Positions 10,110 to 21,097 of a stretch of 64,000 bases of DNA are shown in pieces (within the stretch, counting starts at the first letter, position 1; each line of letters starts with the position of its first letter). The stretch is taken from positions 3,286,001 to 3,350,000 of the forward strand of contig RQOL01000824.1 of NCBI GenBank assembly GCA_013076295.1. The letters are read 5' to 3'. The notes beneath the pieces were generated by a model, which was not told the DNA's origin, did no database searches, and saw nothing but the letters and a program-made list of their open reading frames with translations. The position numbers were made by a program, and so were the translations under genes. Source of the stretch: Sanderia malayensis. Its lineage: Eukaryota; Cnidaria; Scyphozoa; Semaeostomeae; Pelagiidae.

Positions 10110-13102
10110 TCGCAACAATAATCGCCATGTACCCATATCCATGTATCTATTATCAAAAGGGGTGCATTTCAAGAGATGTACTAACAGACAGGCTTAACAT
10201 CTAAGTGCCAAGCATATGCTAACAACTGAACTTCACACTCCGCAATGCATCACATTTTAACAGCACAACACCTGCCTCAAGCCAGAAACATTTAATAACA
10301 ACCCAGGAGGTTAATTGAACCACGTTGTCACAAAGAGGGACGCAGGACAAGAGACAAGAAAATTTCGGTTCGGTTTTCGTTCTTCATTCACCATCAACTT
10401 GAAAGTTACAAAAAAGCAAACAGCAGGAAAATAACACTTAAATGAACATTTTTACAATGATCAGACTCGAACACAAGACCTTTAGATTGGCCTGTGTGTT
10501 ACTATATAATGCTCCAAGAACGCCAGGGTGGTGGGTGGCGCATAGATAGACTAGTTAAGCAGTTAGATTATCAACCATAATACTTCCGCACGAATAGGTT
10601 CAACTCCTTGACTCTGCAAACTCAACAGGCGACAAAATAAATTTTTTAAATTTATTTAATAGAAATTTGTCGAAATCATAACTACCTGTTCGGCCAACAA
10701 CGAAATATGTCGATGTAAGTCTTTTTTGTCTCCATTTAATTCGCTGGCATCATAAGAGTATCTGAAATGGAAGTAAATATAACTTATCATCAAGATGTGA
10801 AAAAACGAATCGTTGAGGGCACTACCAGACACGAACATAAAGCTTGTTTTAATACTGAATGGCGAAGGGGCCTAATTTCGATCGGCCATGTTTCAACGAA
10901 CTTAAATCTATCTCTGCAATTTGTATCTTTTTCAGGCTTCGTATGAAAGTTAAAAATCAAGTAGAGTGATTCCTAATTGCACAGCATACTAAATCACAAG
11001 AAGAAAAAATATTATGTACCTTGGATGACATTGGATACTTCAAAAACCTTGCGCTGAAAAGCTGGTTGCAACACAGCAAGAACAGGACGGGTTCGAATCC
11101 AATCCAATGAACGTTGAGTTGAATTGAACACAGAAGACTGAAACCGAGCGTGCGGAATACTTCGTGTAAAACAACTTGAATTGATCCCATGAACCATGAC
11201 AAAACATCTAGGCCTAAAAATAAAAGTAAAATTCAAGATTCGCGAAAAAAACTGAGCAAATTTCCGTATTAATCAAATTTGAGCATGTACTTGAGGGTTG
11301 GAAGTAAAGACTTTTGTTAGATGGCTTAAATGCATGCAAATTAAGATGGGGTTCTTACGATTTCACAATTATTCTGAGGTTGTAATAAAATAATTCATGA
11401 AATATCAATGCATTTCATAGCAAAATAAAGCAAAATACACCGATAGATGCACCACATACCTTAATTATAAGTATTTCTTCCTAAAATCATTCGCGGCTGG
11501 CTGACTCCTCACCCACATCACGCTGAATAGGAAAATTTCAGCAAGCTCAACATGCTTCACTATCGAAGGACTGGGACCGAGAGTGTTGATGGAACAACTT
11601 CATGTAAAGATCAGGTTGGTGAGGTGAATCCAATTCAACTTAAAAATGATTCACACACGAAATTTCTCATGCAATCTGAAGCACCCATTAAGTATCACTA
11701 AATTCATCCAATATTACAATTCATTCAGATATTAAACTACACTAAAACCTACTTTTACTTACTCCAACTTCTCGATCTGCATGATATCATATGAGCACAC
11801 AGAATTAATTTATACAACGCAATATCTCCTATGGGCGAAACGTGGCCTATGTTACGCCATGAACGGGAAACTAAAAACCTACAATCCTCGCCATAAGGTG
11901 TGAGACAGTTAAAAAATTCCTCATATGTCCCGAAAAAAACAGATCCCCCTCCCCCTATTCAGTGTTGAGGATGTTTAGAAAGTGTTTTTAGCACTCCCTG
12001 ATAAGCCTGTCCATCAAAAATAACAACATTGATTTGGGGGGAGGGGAATGGCTCGGTATTTTCCAAAAATATTATGTTTCTCATTGAAAAGTGACGCAAA
12101 TTTTTCAATGTCTCAAGACCTTTTGTCAATGATTGTAGCTGTTAAAGTTAAAAGCCAAAAAATTAAATAATTTCGATCCAGGAATTAAATTAATTATCTT
12201 ATCTTATTATATTATAGCGAACCGCAAAGGCGACAAGCAAATGTTTCGTAAGGGTCATCAAAATTTATTTATTAAATTTATGAAATAACTTAAAATTCAC
12301 TCATGCACCAAGATAAATTAATGATTATTGAAGTCCATGTAATTATAAACAAAAGACAATTCAGCGATTCACCAGTTCTGTATCAACGAAAGATAACAAT
12401 GTTTAGCAAATGCCCCGTGAAAGTCACCGTAGTCAATGAGCAACCAATGAAGACAAAGATAAATCCCGGGGGTCAACATAATTGTTAATTTCGCATTGAC
12501 GCAAAAATCAGATCGGATTTCACGTCGCTTCGCAGTGGTCCAGCCGCTGCGAAGCTCTATGAAAACTGACTAAGCGCGCATTGATTTGATAAACAAATAC
12601 AGCACAGGCCATGTGTTGTGGACAATCGTGTTTCGTGAGTCGCATGAATCGTGTCTGGGGGAGGGGGGAATTAGCAACCTTAAAGCTTCAAAATGAACTG
12701 TATAGACTATACACGGCATTACTAATTCAGGCCACATAAAACAGATCATCTTAAAATAACAATTTAGCGAGAATATCAGAAATCATATTTTCAGTAACGC
12801 CTTAAATAATGGCAGATAGCATTGATTTAAGGCCTTCGTTTAAATAAAATAGGCGCCTATTATCTTAATAATTGGAGATTTTGTTCGGGGGTCCAATAAC
12901 AGAAAGTGTGTAATGTGTTCAAAGCACAAGCCATTGCTATATCCATGTCGTATTCTCTTCAATGGTTAATACGAGCAGGTATCTTGTAATTTCTGCATTG
13001 CTCTATTTTCGAGAATAAAGTTGATTTCAAGCTCCGGTGTTCGTTCAAAGCTTTACTACCATTTCGAGTCACTGAGACCAAACAGTTTCTCAGGCCACAT
13101 TA
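10110..13102. other. Intergenic region with repeat copies
   Basis: 10463-10840 is another copy of the tRNA-related repeat and its flank (marker GACTCGAACACAAGACC near 10467, CGCCAGGGTGGTGGGTGG near 10520). 10960-11240 resembles the dispersed block seen near 600 and 7700. The rest, to 13102, is AT-rich with a few G-rich runs (near 12040 and 12655). I see no supported gene, though it must contain the 3' UTR of the TNF-receptor-like gene. Confidence 0.5.
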
Positions 13103-15277
13103 TCAAAGCTCTGTTTCTTCTTGCGGCTGTGTGCATTTTAATGTGGACTTGAGCTTGTCTCCGACTAAACAAAAATGATAAACAATGTTAATAAAATTGC
13201 AGTGCAATGCAAAAGAACGACAATAAAATTGTAATTGATTAAACCATAAATATTCATGAAAATAAATGCAGTTTTGTAGTAAAAGCCCGGGGATTATTCA
13301 ACTTTCCAAATTCCAAAGGGGGCTTATTAGAAAAGGGGGGTATATTAGAGAAGGGGCAGATGATGGAGGCAGGCTTGATCTACGATATTCTGCACGAACA
13401 TTAACCTGAAGTTTATTAAAGTAATTTTATCAAGCACCATCTGGACTGGAAAATCGAATATTAAAAAAGTTCCATGGAATTAATAGGCCATCGTGGTTGG
13501 CCGAAAAGGAGGTTGACCGAAAAGGAGGCTGACCGAAATGACTGGAACCCTTTTACGATGATAAGATTCGTTGTCATTGCGATGCATATACACGCGGCAA
13601 TCCTCTGCGGATTATTAACAAACAGGTAAATCTAATGAACACGAAGGAGCATTGCTCTGTTTTATAACACGGTCAGAACAACATAAACGCCAAAATAACC
13701 TTGAACAAAAAATCTTGCACATACTTCTATTTGGCAGATCTTTGTTTCTCTTGAGTTCAAAATAAAGGGAGTAGACTGTAACATTTAAAATCAGATACGT
13801 TAAATACAAATGAAAACATTTAGCTTACTGAGTGAGCCATATGACGGGCGCCTTTGTCTTTCGGTGTCCTCTGCGCGGTCTCTATTATTGTTGATAGCTT
13901 CAGTGGGACGTCTTTTTACTAAATATACAACCAATATAACTAACAGTAACAGGAAAAAACAACCAACTACACAGCCAACAATAATTCCAGTTTTGTTGGT
14001 AGTTCCACCGCCTCCTAAAAGAGGAAAAGGAAACTGCTAAGAGGAAAAGGAAAAGCTAAAACAAACTAATATCAAGTAAGGCTAAGTCAAACGAAACACA
14101 AGCCAAGCGAGGCCAATGAAAAGCCAAGTAAAGCAATGAGAAATGATTTAGAATAAAAAAAGGCAAGGTAAGCCCCAGAAGCAAAAACAATACAGTGTAC
14201 ATTGTTGATTTGAATAACAAAACAGTTATGACACCCACCTTTGTTATTTATATGCCTCTTTCGGCAAACCGTATCGTTGGCCTTGGTGCATTTCGTGATG
14301 ACACCATCACTGCAGTTACTACATTTGAAGCAATGTTCGCTGTCGTTTGTGAATTGATTCTGCAATAAAATAAAATGCAAAAATACCTCATCAGACTATT
14401 ATTACCAGAATTCTAATTATCCAAGAGAGGGGTGAACACTTTAGTGGCACTATAACAGCTTTAGCTTCAAATACCACCAGCATTGCACCATGTTCCCAGG
14501 TTCCCCAAGTCCGGTCATATCAAGATTCCACAATGTTCCAGGGTTTTCCCGGGTCAATAAATTAGCGTTGTGGAGCAGCAAGCACGGTATTCATAACATA
14601 ATAATGATCATAATCTTACCACCAAGCAATCTTGTACGACAGCATTCGATTGTGCCAGGCAAGGACGCAAATATATCTGCCCGACTGTTGCCACAGTACA
14701 AACTTCACAGAGCTGCCTCGAATGGCGAAGCCAGTACCCTGGTTTACAGCCCCCACACACCCTGTTCTGCGACGGCTGGCACTCAACCAGAACAACCCTA
14801 TCTCTACATGGCGAACACCTAGAAAAGACGAGAAAATCAATAATTCTATCTTCATTCTGAGACACTTACTTAGAATACGGTGACTTGAGCAATACGGATG
14901 AGATGGGCTTTATGGAAAAATGTCTGGGAGAATATGCGGAGCAATGGAATGGTGGAACAGTAAGACCACAAGCAGGGGAATGCAAATTGTTTATTTTACT
15001 TGGCTGAATACATCCATGTCTCTTAAAAAACGTAATACCTGTAATGCCTTATGGCAATTACCCAGCAATAGTAAACTTAGCCATAAGGCATTAAAATGCG
15101 GGGTATTTATGGACCATGGATACATCCCCGTTTCCTCACACGTCGTTAATGACAAAAAGGAATGGAAATTCAGACAACAATAAAGATGACAGATTTACTC
15201 TTAAAGAAAATCAAGTATAAAAAACTCACGGTAGGCACGATGATCCGTTTATCGGCAGATATTCACCTGGGAGGCAG
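13103..15277 (-). CDS. TNF-receptor-like membrane protein (5 exons, 5' end missing)
   Basis: Exons on the minus strand are 15230-15277, 14620-14818, 14239-14359, 13829-14014 and 13103-13164. All have GT-AG borders, and the phases agree at every join. The first three encode cysteine-rich repeats of TNFR type: a CLPGEY start, then CSPC, then CGGCKPGYW, then HCFKCSNC. The fourth begins with a GGGT linker and holds one transmembrane helix (IIVGCVVGCFFLLLLVILVV) followed by a KRR stop-transfer. The last adds about 20 residues and a stop, ending ETEL. The cytoplasmic tail is only about 50 residues, with no death domain. The signal-peptide exon is not identified: the first listed exon starts in phase 1, so at least one more exon lies upstream. 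Members of this family bind TNF ligands. The ligand here is unknown. Confidence 0.8.
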
Positions 15278-17029
15278 CTAGAATATGCTGCCGCGACAAA
15301 ACAGGCCTAAAATATAATAATAACAACAAATTATTCAAAACAAAAGAAATACAAAAATACGTACAGTTTATAGTTCTCCAAGACACGTTCTTTTTTATAG
15401 CATATTAAACTAAGGCCAAAATAAATACCCCTTTTAAGTGTCTTGAAATTTGAAGTCAGTTATTTTGTGGTTAATGTAACTGCATTCATATTATGCTTAT
15501 GTCTCTTGTGCCTTTGTTTCCAGTGCTTACCATGCAAATGCTGATCAGCAGCCTATGTAATGTCTGGCCCCATTTTTTGTATTTTGATTGTATGTCTAGC
15601 CACATATATTTTGATGAAATTAGATACCAACAAAACTAAGTCAATCTACTGTAGTGCTATATCTCGCATCGCAAGATAAAGAAAGGTAAGTCCATTCTGC
15701 CTATTTTTCACTGTTTTCTATATTATAACAGATTATGATAAGATAAACAGACTGAACTGAGATTAAGTTATGCAACAAATAGCTCGCCATGAAATTTGAG
15801 TGAATAAAGTTGTACTTTGAAAAGTCGAACGAGGAAAACACCCCTTCTTCAGGAGTCACCTACCTCAGGCCTAGTTCCTAATACTAATACTTAATACCGG
15901 GCAATGCACGTAAATTATATTTTATCGAATACATATTCATGAAACATGCTTCCTAATTCTTAGTTATTTGCAGTAATAAAAACATTAAAAGTTCCTTTTC
16001 GGTGAGTTCTTTAGTATATGTTTATTTCAGGTTTTTGAGCGAATCAAATCCAGATTCCATATATACCTCTTTCTTAATAAAAAAAGAGTTTCTTAACACC
16101 ATCTTAAGATTTTACTTTTCTTTCATTTTGATTTTGTATACCTCAGGTTAGAGTTTTTATAACTTGAATCGCAATCTTCATTAACAATCAGCTTTAAGTC
16201 CAAGCTAAGACAATTTTAAAGTATGAAAATAAAGCTCCATTGAAAGTTCAAGTTTTGCATATTTTAGAATGCTTCCCAATCTTCGATCAAAACAAACGCC
16301 AGCTAAATAGGCCTTTTCACGGAAAGAAAAGCATGCTGGGAAAAAGGGAAATATTTTTCGATTTTGAGCGCACGAGGCACGCAATTTTCAGTTTTTAATT
16401 GAGATCAGAGACGATAATTTAATTGTCACAACGTATCACTCGAACAACCTAATGGATAGAAAAATCATACAGACCTACCTATAGATATGAGGTATGTTAT
16501 TCTAAATTTATTTCAATCAACTTTCCCACAGAAACAGTGCTGATCCTTCACAAACTGCGGCGGCCTTCGCCACTGTTTACAAAATAGCGGCCTAGCTACC
16601 TCGACAGAAGTCAACATTTTGGCCTGTATCTCCAGAAATCTGCTTGTCACCCTCTCCAAACTTAAAATGAAGCATCCCCTATTATTAAAAGAAATAATCT
16701 GCAAAAATCCCATTTTTCGAGCAATAGATTCTGACACAGTGGCATTTTAAATTTTTCCTTCTTCTACTTCGGTTCCGACTTACAGTCAGAAGGGCGTCCA
16801 AAATATGCAACATGTTTAAAAACGCGCACAACCCGGACAAGGGGGGCGAATAGGGCGTAAATAAACATTTACAAATATCAGCTGACATTTTCCCCGCCAA
16901 ATTTCAAAGTTTGTTCACAATTGTCGGCTTATATCAATACGTGTTTGAAATTGTTTCATTGTTTATTGTTTATTGGAATATTGTGTGGAAAATGAAGGCC
17001 AGTGACTTGCATTTTTTGAAGAATTAAAT
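15278..17029. other. Region between TNF-receptor-like gene and THAP transposase
   Basis: It should contain the missing 5' exon or exons of the minus-strand TNF-receptor-like gene and the left end of the THAP element. Short minus frames at 16513-16900 have no recognisable domain. I could not find terminal inverted repeats for the transposase in this stretch by eye. Confidence 0.4.
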
Positions 17030-18367
17030 ATGGGAAAAGATAAATGTTGTGTTTCTGGATGCCAGAACAGGAAAGGTTGCCCAGAAGAATGGTTTGTAAG
17101 AAGTCATGTCGAGGAATTAAAGTTTCATGTTTTCCCAGTGGATGTTGTTTTAAGACAAAAATGGGAGCTTGCAATAAAAAAGGCACTAGATAAGAAATGC
17201 TTCACTGCAGCTGACCACAAAGTTGTGTGCTCCAACCATTTTGAGTATGGGAAACCTACACCAGTATCCCCTTCACCGTCAATATTTTTAACAGAAAGTG
17301 ACCTGAAATGGAAAAGATCCCCCCACAGGAGAAGGAAAATTAATCGTGTCACTGTTGAAGTGCCTTGTAAACGGACAGCTCCCAATAAAATTGAACAGGC
17401 AAGAAATGACTCTGAAGCAACATTTCAAAAAATCCCAATGTATTTTGCTCAAATCACAAGGGACAGTGATGTGAAGCTATTTACTGGCATAAAAGACACA
17501 GTAACTTTCAAATTTTTGTTTGATCAGTTATTAGTAAATTCAAACAACATGCAGTATTGGAGAGGAGAGAAGTTGACCCCTGATAAGGCATCTCTCAAAC
17601 AGAATAAAAAGGGTCCGCAACGCAAACTCAGCTTAGAGCAAGAGTTTTTGCTGACGCTGATGAAACTGCGCTTGGGTACACTAATTGAGGAATTGGCTTG
17701 GCGTTTTGACATTAGCTCTGGCTTGACTAGTCAAATTTTCTTCACCTGGGTTCGATTGATTGCACTTGATCTCGCATTCATGATCAGATGGCCCCCTCGT
17801 AAAGATATCAAAAGAAACCTGCCAGATATCTTTCTGAAGCATTTTCCTAACTGTATAAGTATAATTGATTGTACAGAGATCTTCACTGAAACTCCATCTA
17901 GCCTTGAAGTGCAGGCAGCTTTATGGAGTGAATACAAACATCACTGCACTGTCAAAGTGCTCATTGCTATAACCCCTAATGGTGCAATTTCGTATTTATC
18001 TGATTGCTATGGTGGTAGGGCATCTGACAAATTCATTGTTGAAGACTCAGATTTCCTTGAAAGATTAAGGCCTGGTGACCAATTGATGGCAGATAGAGGT
18101 TTCAATATCAGTGACATATTAGCATTTCGCCAGTGTTCACTTGCAATACCTCCCCCTAAAAAATCTGACTGTCAAATGACACCAGATAATGTGCGTAAAA
18201 CATCGAGGGTGGCAAATGCTAGAATTTATGTCGAAAATGCAATAGGAAGACTAAAATATTTTAGAATTCTGCGGATGGAACTTCCTATTTTGCTTTTACC
18301 AGTTATAGACGATGTTATAAAGTGTTGCTGTATTCTCACTAACTTTTCTGAGCCTCTTTGCATTTAA
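17030..18367 (+). CDS. THAP zinc finger + DDE_4 transposase (IS4EU/ISL2EU-like, PIF-Harbinger group)
   Basis: An uninterrupted 445-residue protein. Residues 1-90 form a THAP DNA-binding domain: Cys at CCVSGC, then HVFP, then the distal VVCSNHF (the C..C..C..H zinc ligands), then the hydrophobic PSIFL. A helix-turn-helix region precedes the catalytic part at about 195-250 (LSLEQEFLLTLMKLRLG). Residues 275-435 carry a DDE-type nuclease, with candidate acidic residues at IIDCTEIF, DRGF and VENAIGRLK. In this group THAP plus DDE_4 proteins are transposases, some of them domesticated. Whether this copy is mobile or a host gene cannot be told, because no terminal repeats were seen. The intact frame suggests recent activity or selection. 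A partner YqaJ-nuclease gene, present in some ISL2EU elements, is absent from the window. Confidence 0.85.
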   Translation: MGKDKCCVSGCQNRKGCPEEWFVRSHVEELKFHVFPVDVVLRQKWELAIKKALDKKCFTAADHKVVCSNHFEYGKPTPVSPSPSIFLTESDLKWKRSPHRRRKINRVTVEVPCKRTAPNKIEQARNDSEATFQKIPMYFAQITRDSDVKLFTGIKDTVTFKFLFDQLLVNSNNMQYWRGEKLTPDKASLKQNKKGPQRKLSLEQEFLLTLMKLRLGTLIEELAWRFDISSGLTSQIFFTWVRLIALDLAFMIRWPPRKDIKRNLPDIFLKHFPNCISIIDCTEIFTETPSSLEVQAALWSEYKHHCTVKVLIAITPNGAISYLSDCYGGRASDKFIVEDSDFLERLRPGDQLMADRGFNISDILAFRQCSLAIPPPKKSDCQMTPDNVRKTSRVANARIYVENAIGRLKYFRILRMELPILLLPVIDDVIKCCCILTNFSEPLCI

Positions 18368-18871
18368 AGTTAATCAACAACATTGTTTTATTATACTTAT
18401 TCTTGGTCAAACATGATTACTATTAAGTTCTATCCAGGAACAGTTGGATTTACAACCTGCTTTGTTTTTTGTCTGCAAACATCTACTGTGTTTGAATATA
18501 TTTCTCAAAATCAACAACGGGTAGGACTCTCCTCTTATGGCAACCATGATTTAAAATCAGTGATTGTATTGCAGGAAGTCACGTAAAAGGCACAGCCAAC
18601 CGCATGGCATGGTGACGGGGTCAAAAAGTCGCTCTTTATCTTTCTGTCTTTCGGAATTTTTCGTACTGGAGATCGAGATAGTTCTGTCAAATTTCCATTA
18701 TAGAGCAAGAAATAAACATTGTTTTGATCGTTATGTTAGTACAAACGTTTTGACTAGCTTCAATTGTTGTTATTGGCTCTCCCCAAGCGCACGAGTTTCC
18801 CAACAGAAAGTTACTTCAAGTTGTACATATTCTTATATCTTTCACAAGCTGATTTGATTCCTTGCATTTCA
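18368..18871. other. Gap between transposase and SLC7 coding exon
   Basis: Contains a TTGCATTTCAG acceptor ending at 18871, just before the SLC7 start. The transporter therefore probably has a non-coding 5' exon upstream, and this gap is probably 5' UTR intron plus the right flank of the transposase. No other gene seen. Confidence 0.45.
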
Positions 18872-18903
18872 GTTGCGGTATCACAACTCCGTTTGATTCA
18901 AAA

Positions 18904-20496
18904 ATGGACTATTCAAAACAAAACAATGAAGGATTCTTCAACATCAGTTATGAGAAGAACGATTTATCCAATGAAAGTGTACCGATTATTAGATCGTTGT
19001 CGTTATCAAAAAGCTACGGGGGAGCCTTGGCAGCAGGCGGGGAAACGCTACGAAGGAGCCTCGGTTTCAAACACGCCTTCGTGTTCATTGTTGGCATATT
19101 ATTCGGATCAGGTATATTTGTGTCTCCGGCGCTTGTTGCAAGAGAGACCAACAACATGGGAATGGCAATTGTGATATGGATATTAGCTGGTATACCCTGC
19201 CTGTTTGGTGCCCTGTGCTACTGTGAATTGGCCTGCATGTACGGCAAAGCAGGCGGGACATATTTGTTCATCTTGGAAGCGTACGGTAAAGTAGCTGGAT
19301 TCTTTATAATTTGGGCGAATAACCTGGTCATGATACCAATTGGCGTTGCTATTCCTGCAGTTGTAATTGGCGAAAACATTACCTGGTTTTTCTATGATCT
19401 GAAAAGCAGCGAAGGTATCTTGCTCGTGAAATCCATTGCAATTCTATTCGTCCTAATTCCTGCTTTAATCAACATTTTCAGTGTTTCATTTGCCAGCAAA
19501 ACACAAATGATATTTACAATTGTGCAAATAATAGCTGTCGTATTTTTGGTCGCTCTTGGAGCATGGCAAATAGGATTAGGCCATACGACCAACTACTTGG
19601 TAATGTTCAACAATACTCAAAAGTCATTTGACTTCGGCAGTTTTGGACTCGCTTTTTACAATGCATTGTGGTCGTACGAGGGTTGGGGCGAGGTGACCAT
19701 GCTCATTGAAGAACTCAAGGACTTGAAAACAAATTTATGGCTGTCAATCATCACCGGCATTCCTTTTGTAATATTTTGCTACGTCCTGACCAACCTGGCC
19801 CTCGTTTCAGTTTTGTCTCATAAAGAGGCAGGTCGATCTACGACTATAGCTGTAACGTTCGTGGAGAAGATTCTTGGTAGAAGAGCTGCCATTGTAATAC
19901 CAATAGCTGTTGCACTTTCGTCCTTTGGATGCTTGAATGCCAACATGTTCTTATTTCCGAGAATGATAATGTCAGCAGCAAGAGAGGGTCAACTACCCTA
20001 CGCACTCTGCTTTATCCACAAACGCAAACGAACCCCTGTAGTCGCAATAGTAGCAATGTTTTTGTTGACATCCTTTTGGATAGCGATAGCAGGGAACAAA
20101 TTGCAATCTCTACTGACAATATTTTCCTGTGCTACATGGGCACAATATTTTCTTGCTATATTCAGTGTTGTTTTGATGAGAATACGCAGGCCAGAGTTTG
20201 ATAGGCCATTCAAGGTTTGGTTGATTAATCCATTATTCACAAGTGCAACTGCTTTGTTGCTTGTCATTGTGCCTTTTATGAAAATGCCTGTCGAGTCGAG
20301 TATAAGTTTTGCCCTTATGTTATCTGCATTGCCTGTGTATTACATCTTCATTCATAGACATGACAATCTGCCTGTATGTGTGAAGAATGGTTCCACCTTC
20401 TTCAATGAATTTCTTCTTGCTAAATTCAACCTTGTTCCCTGCATATTCGAAGGGGAGTCAAACACAGACAACTTTGTACAAGAAGATCATTTGTGA
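18904..20496 (+). CDS. SLC7-family amino-acid transporter (LAT light-subunit type)
   Basis: A 530-residue transporter, if translation starts at the methionine of MDYSKQ (18904). A frame-consistent methionine at 18862 lies before a likely splice acceptor, so I reject it. About 12 hydrophobic segments are present. The first carries GSGIFVSPALV, the substrate-binding loop of APC-superfamily transporters. Other family landmarks are GALCYCELACMYGKAGG, ALWSYEGWGE and EELKDLKTNLWLSI. SLC7 light subunits exchange amino acids across the plasma membrane, usually bound to an SLC3 heavy chain through a cysteine in the loop after helix 3. I see no cysteine in that loop here (ENITWFFYDLKSSEG), so disulphide pairing is doubtful. 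The coding region is a single exon. The only nearby AATAAA (20695) lies inside the following MITE. Confidence 0.85.
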   Translation: MDYSKQNNEGFFNISYEKNDLSNESVPIIRSLSLSKSYGGALAAGGETLRRSLGFKHAFVFIVGILFGSGIFVSPALVARETNNMGMAIVIWILAGIPCLFGALCYCELACMYGKAGGTYLFILEAYGKVAGFFIIWANNLVMIPIGVAIPAVVIGENITWFFYDLKSSEGILLVKSIAILFVLIPALINIFSVSFASKTQMIFTIVQIIAVVFLVALGAWQIGLGHTTNYLVMFNNTQKSFDFGSFGLAFYNALWSYEGWGEVTMLIEELKDLKTNLWLSIITGIPFVIFCYVLTNLALVSVLSHKEAGRSTTIAVTFVEKILGRRAAIVIPIAVALSSFGCLNANMFLFPRMIMSAAREGQLPYALCFIHKRKRTPVVAIVAMFLLTSFWIAIAGNKLQSLLTIFSCATWAQYFLAIFSVVLMRIRRPEFDRPFKVWLINPLFTSATALLLVIVPFMKMPVESSISFALMLSALPVYYIFIHRHDNLPVCVKNGSTFFNEFLLAKFNLVPCIFEGESNTDNFVQEDHL

Positions 20497-20672
20497 TCGA
20501 AAAAAACTTTAACTTCCCTTCCTTTCCTGCACATATACCATGTTGACGGTTTTAAGTAAACTTTCAAGAACAGTGTTAACATTTTTTGTGACTTCAGGAT
20601 ATTGTTCTCTTTAAACAATATTTACTTTTCGTCTGGCAACTTGTACTTTATTGGACAACAAATATATCCTGA

Positions 20673-21097
20673 TACACTCTTTTCTTTTTATAAGAATAAA
20701 CTTTATAAGAATAATGAGGCTCAAAAGTCGTGAAATTTAAGAAAATTTTAAAAATATTGTCAGGCTCACGATCTTGTGAAACTATTATTGTTAGCAGGCG
20801 TTTTTTATTTTTGGATTGGTGTGTTTTCACAGGCAATGGTTTTAAATACACTCATCCTAATTTCGATGAAAGTGTCGATAAAATCTGTGCTACAGGAAAT
20901 AAGGACTTATTCTGTTAGCCATTGTAATAGTTATGTGTTTTGGCATTGATGATAATAATAGCAGTGTATTGCCATATCCGTATTTTCTGCCGCGCTAAGA
21001 ATAATTTAAGAATATTCCGGGGCTCAAAATAGAAAAAAATTAAGAATAATGAGGCTCAGCAAAAAATTAAGCATTCTTATAAAACGAAAAGAGTGTA
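20673..21097. mobile_element. Non-autonomous DNA transposon (MITE), copy 1, TA target site
   Basis: Terminal inverted repeats begin TACACTCTTTTC and end GAAAAGAGTGTA, and the flanking TA dinucleotides fit a Tc1/mariner-type duplication. The interior has sub-terminal repeats of AATGAGGCTCA type on both sides. It has no coding capacity. The second, inverted copy is at 52526-52953. Confidence 0.85.

Noticed and set aside
14490..14883. Plus-strand frames of 110 and 83 codons
   Set aside because: Antisense to the cysteine-rich exon of the TNF-receptor-like gene.
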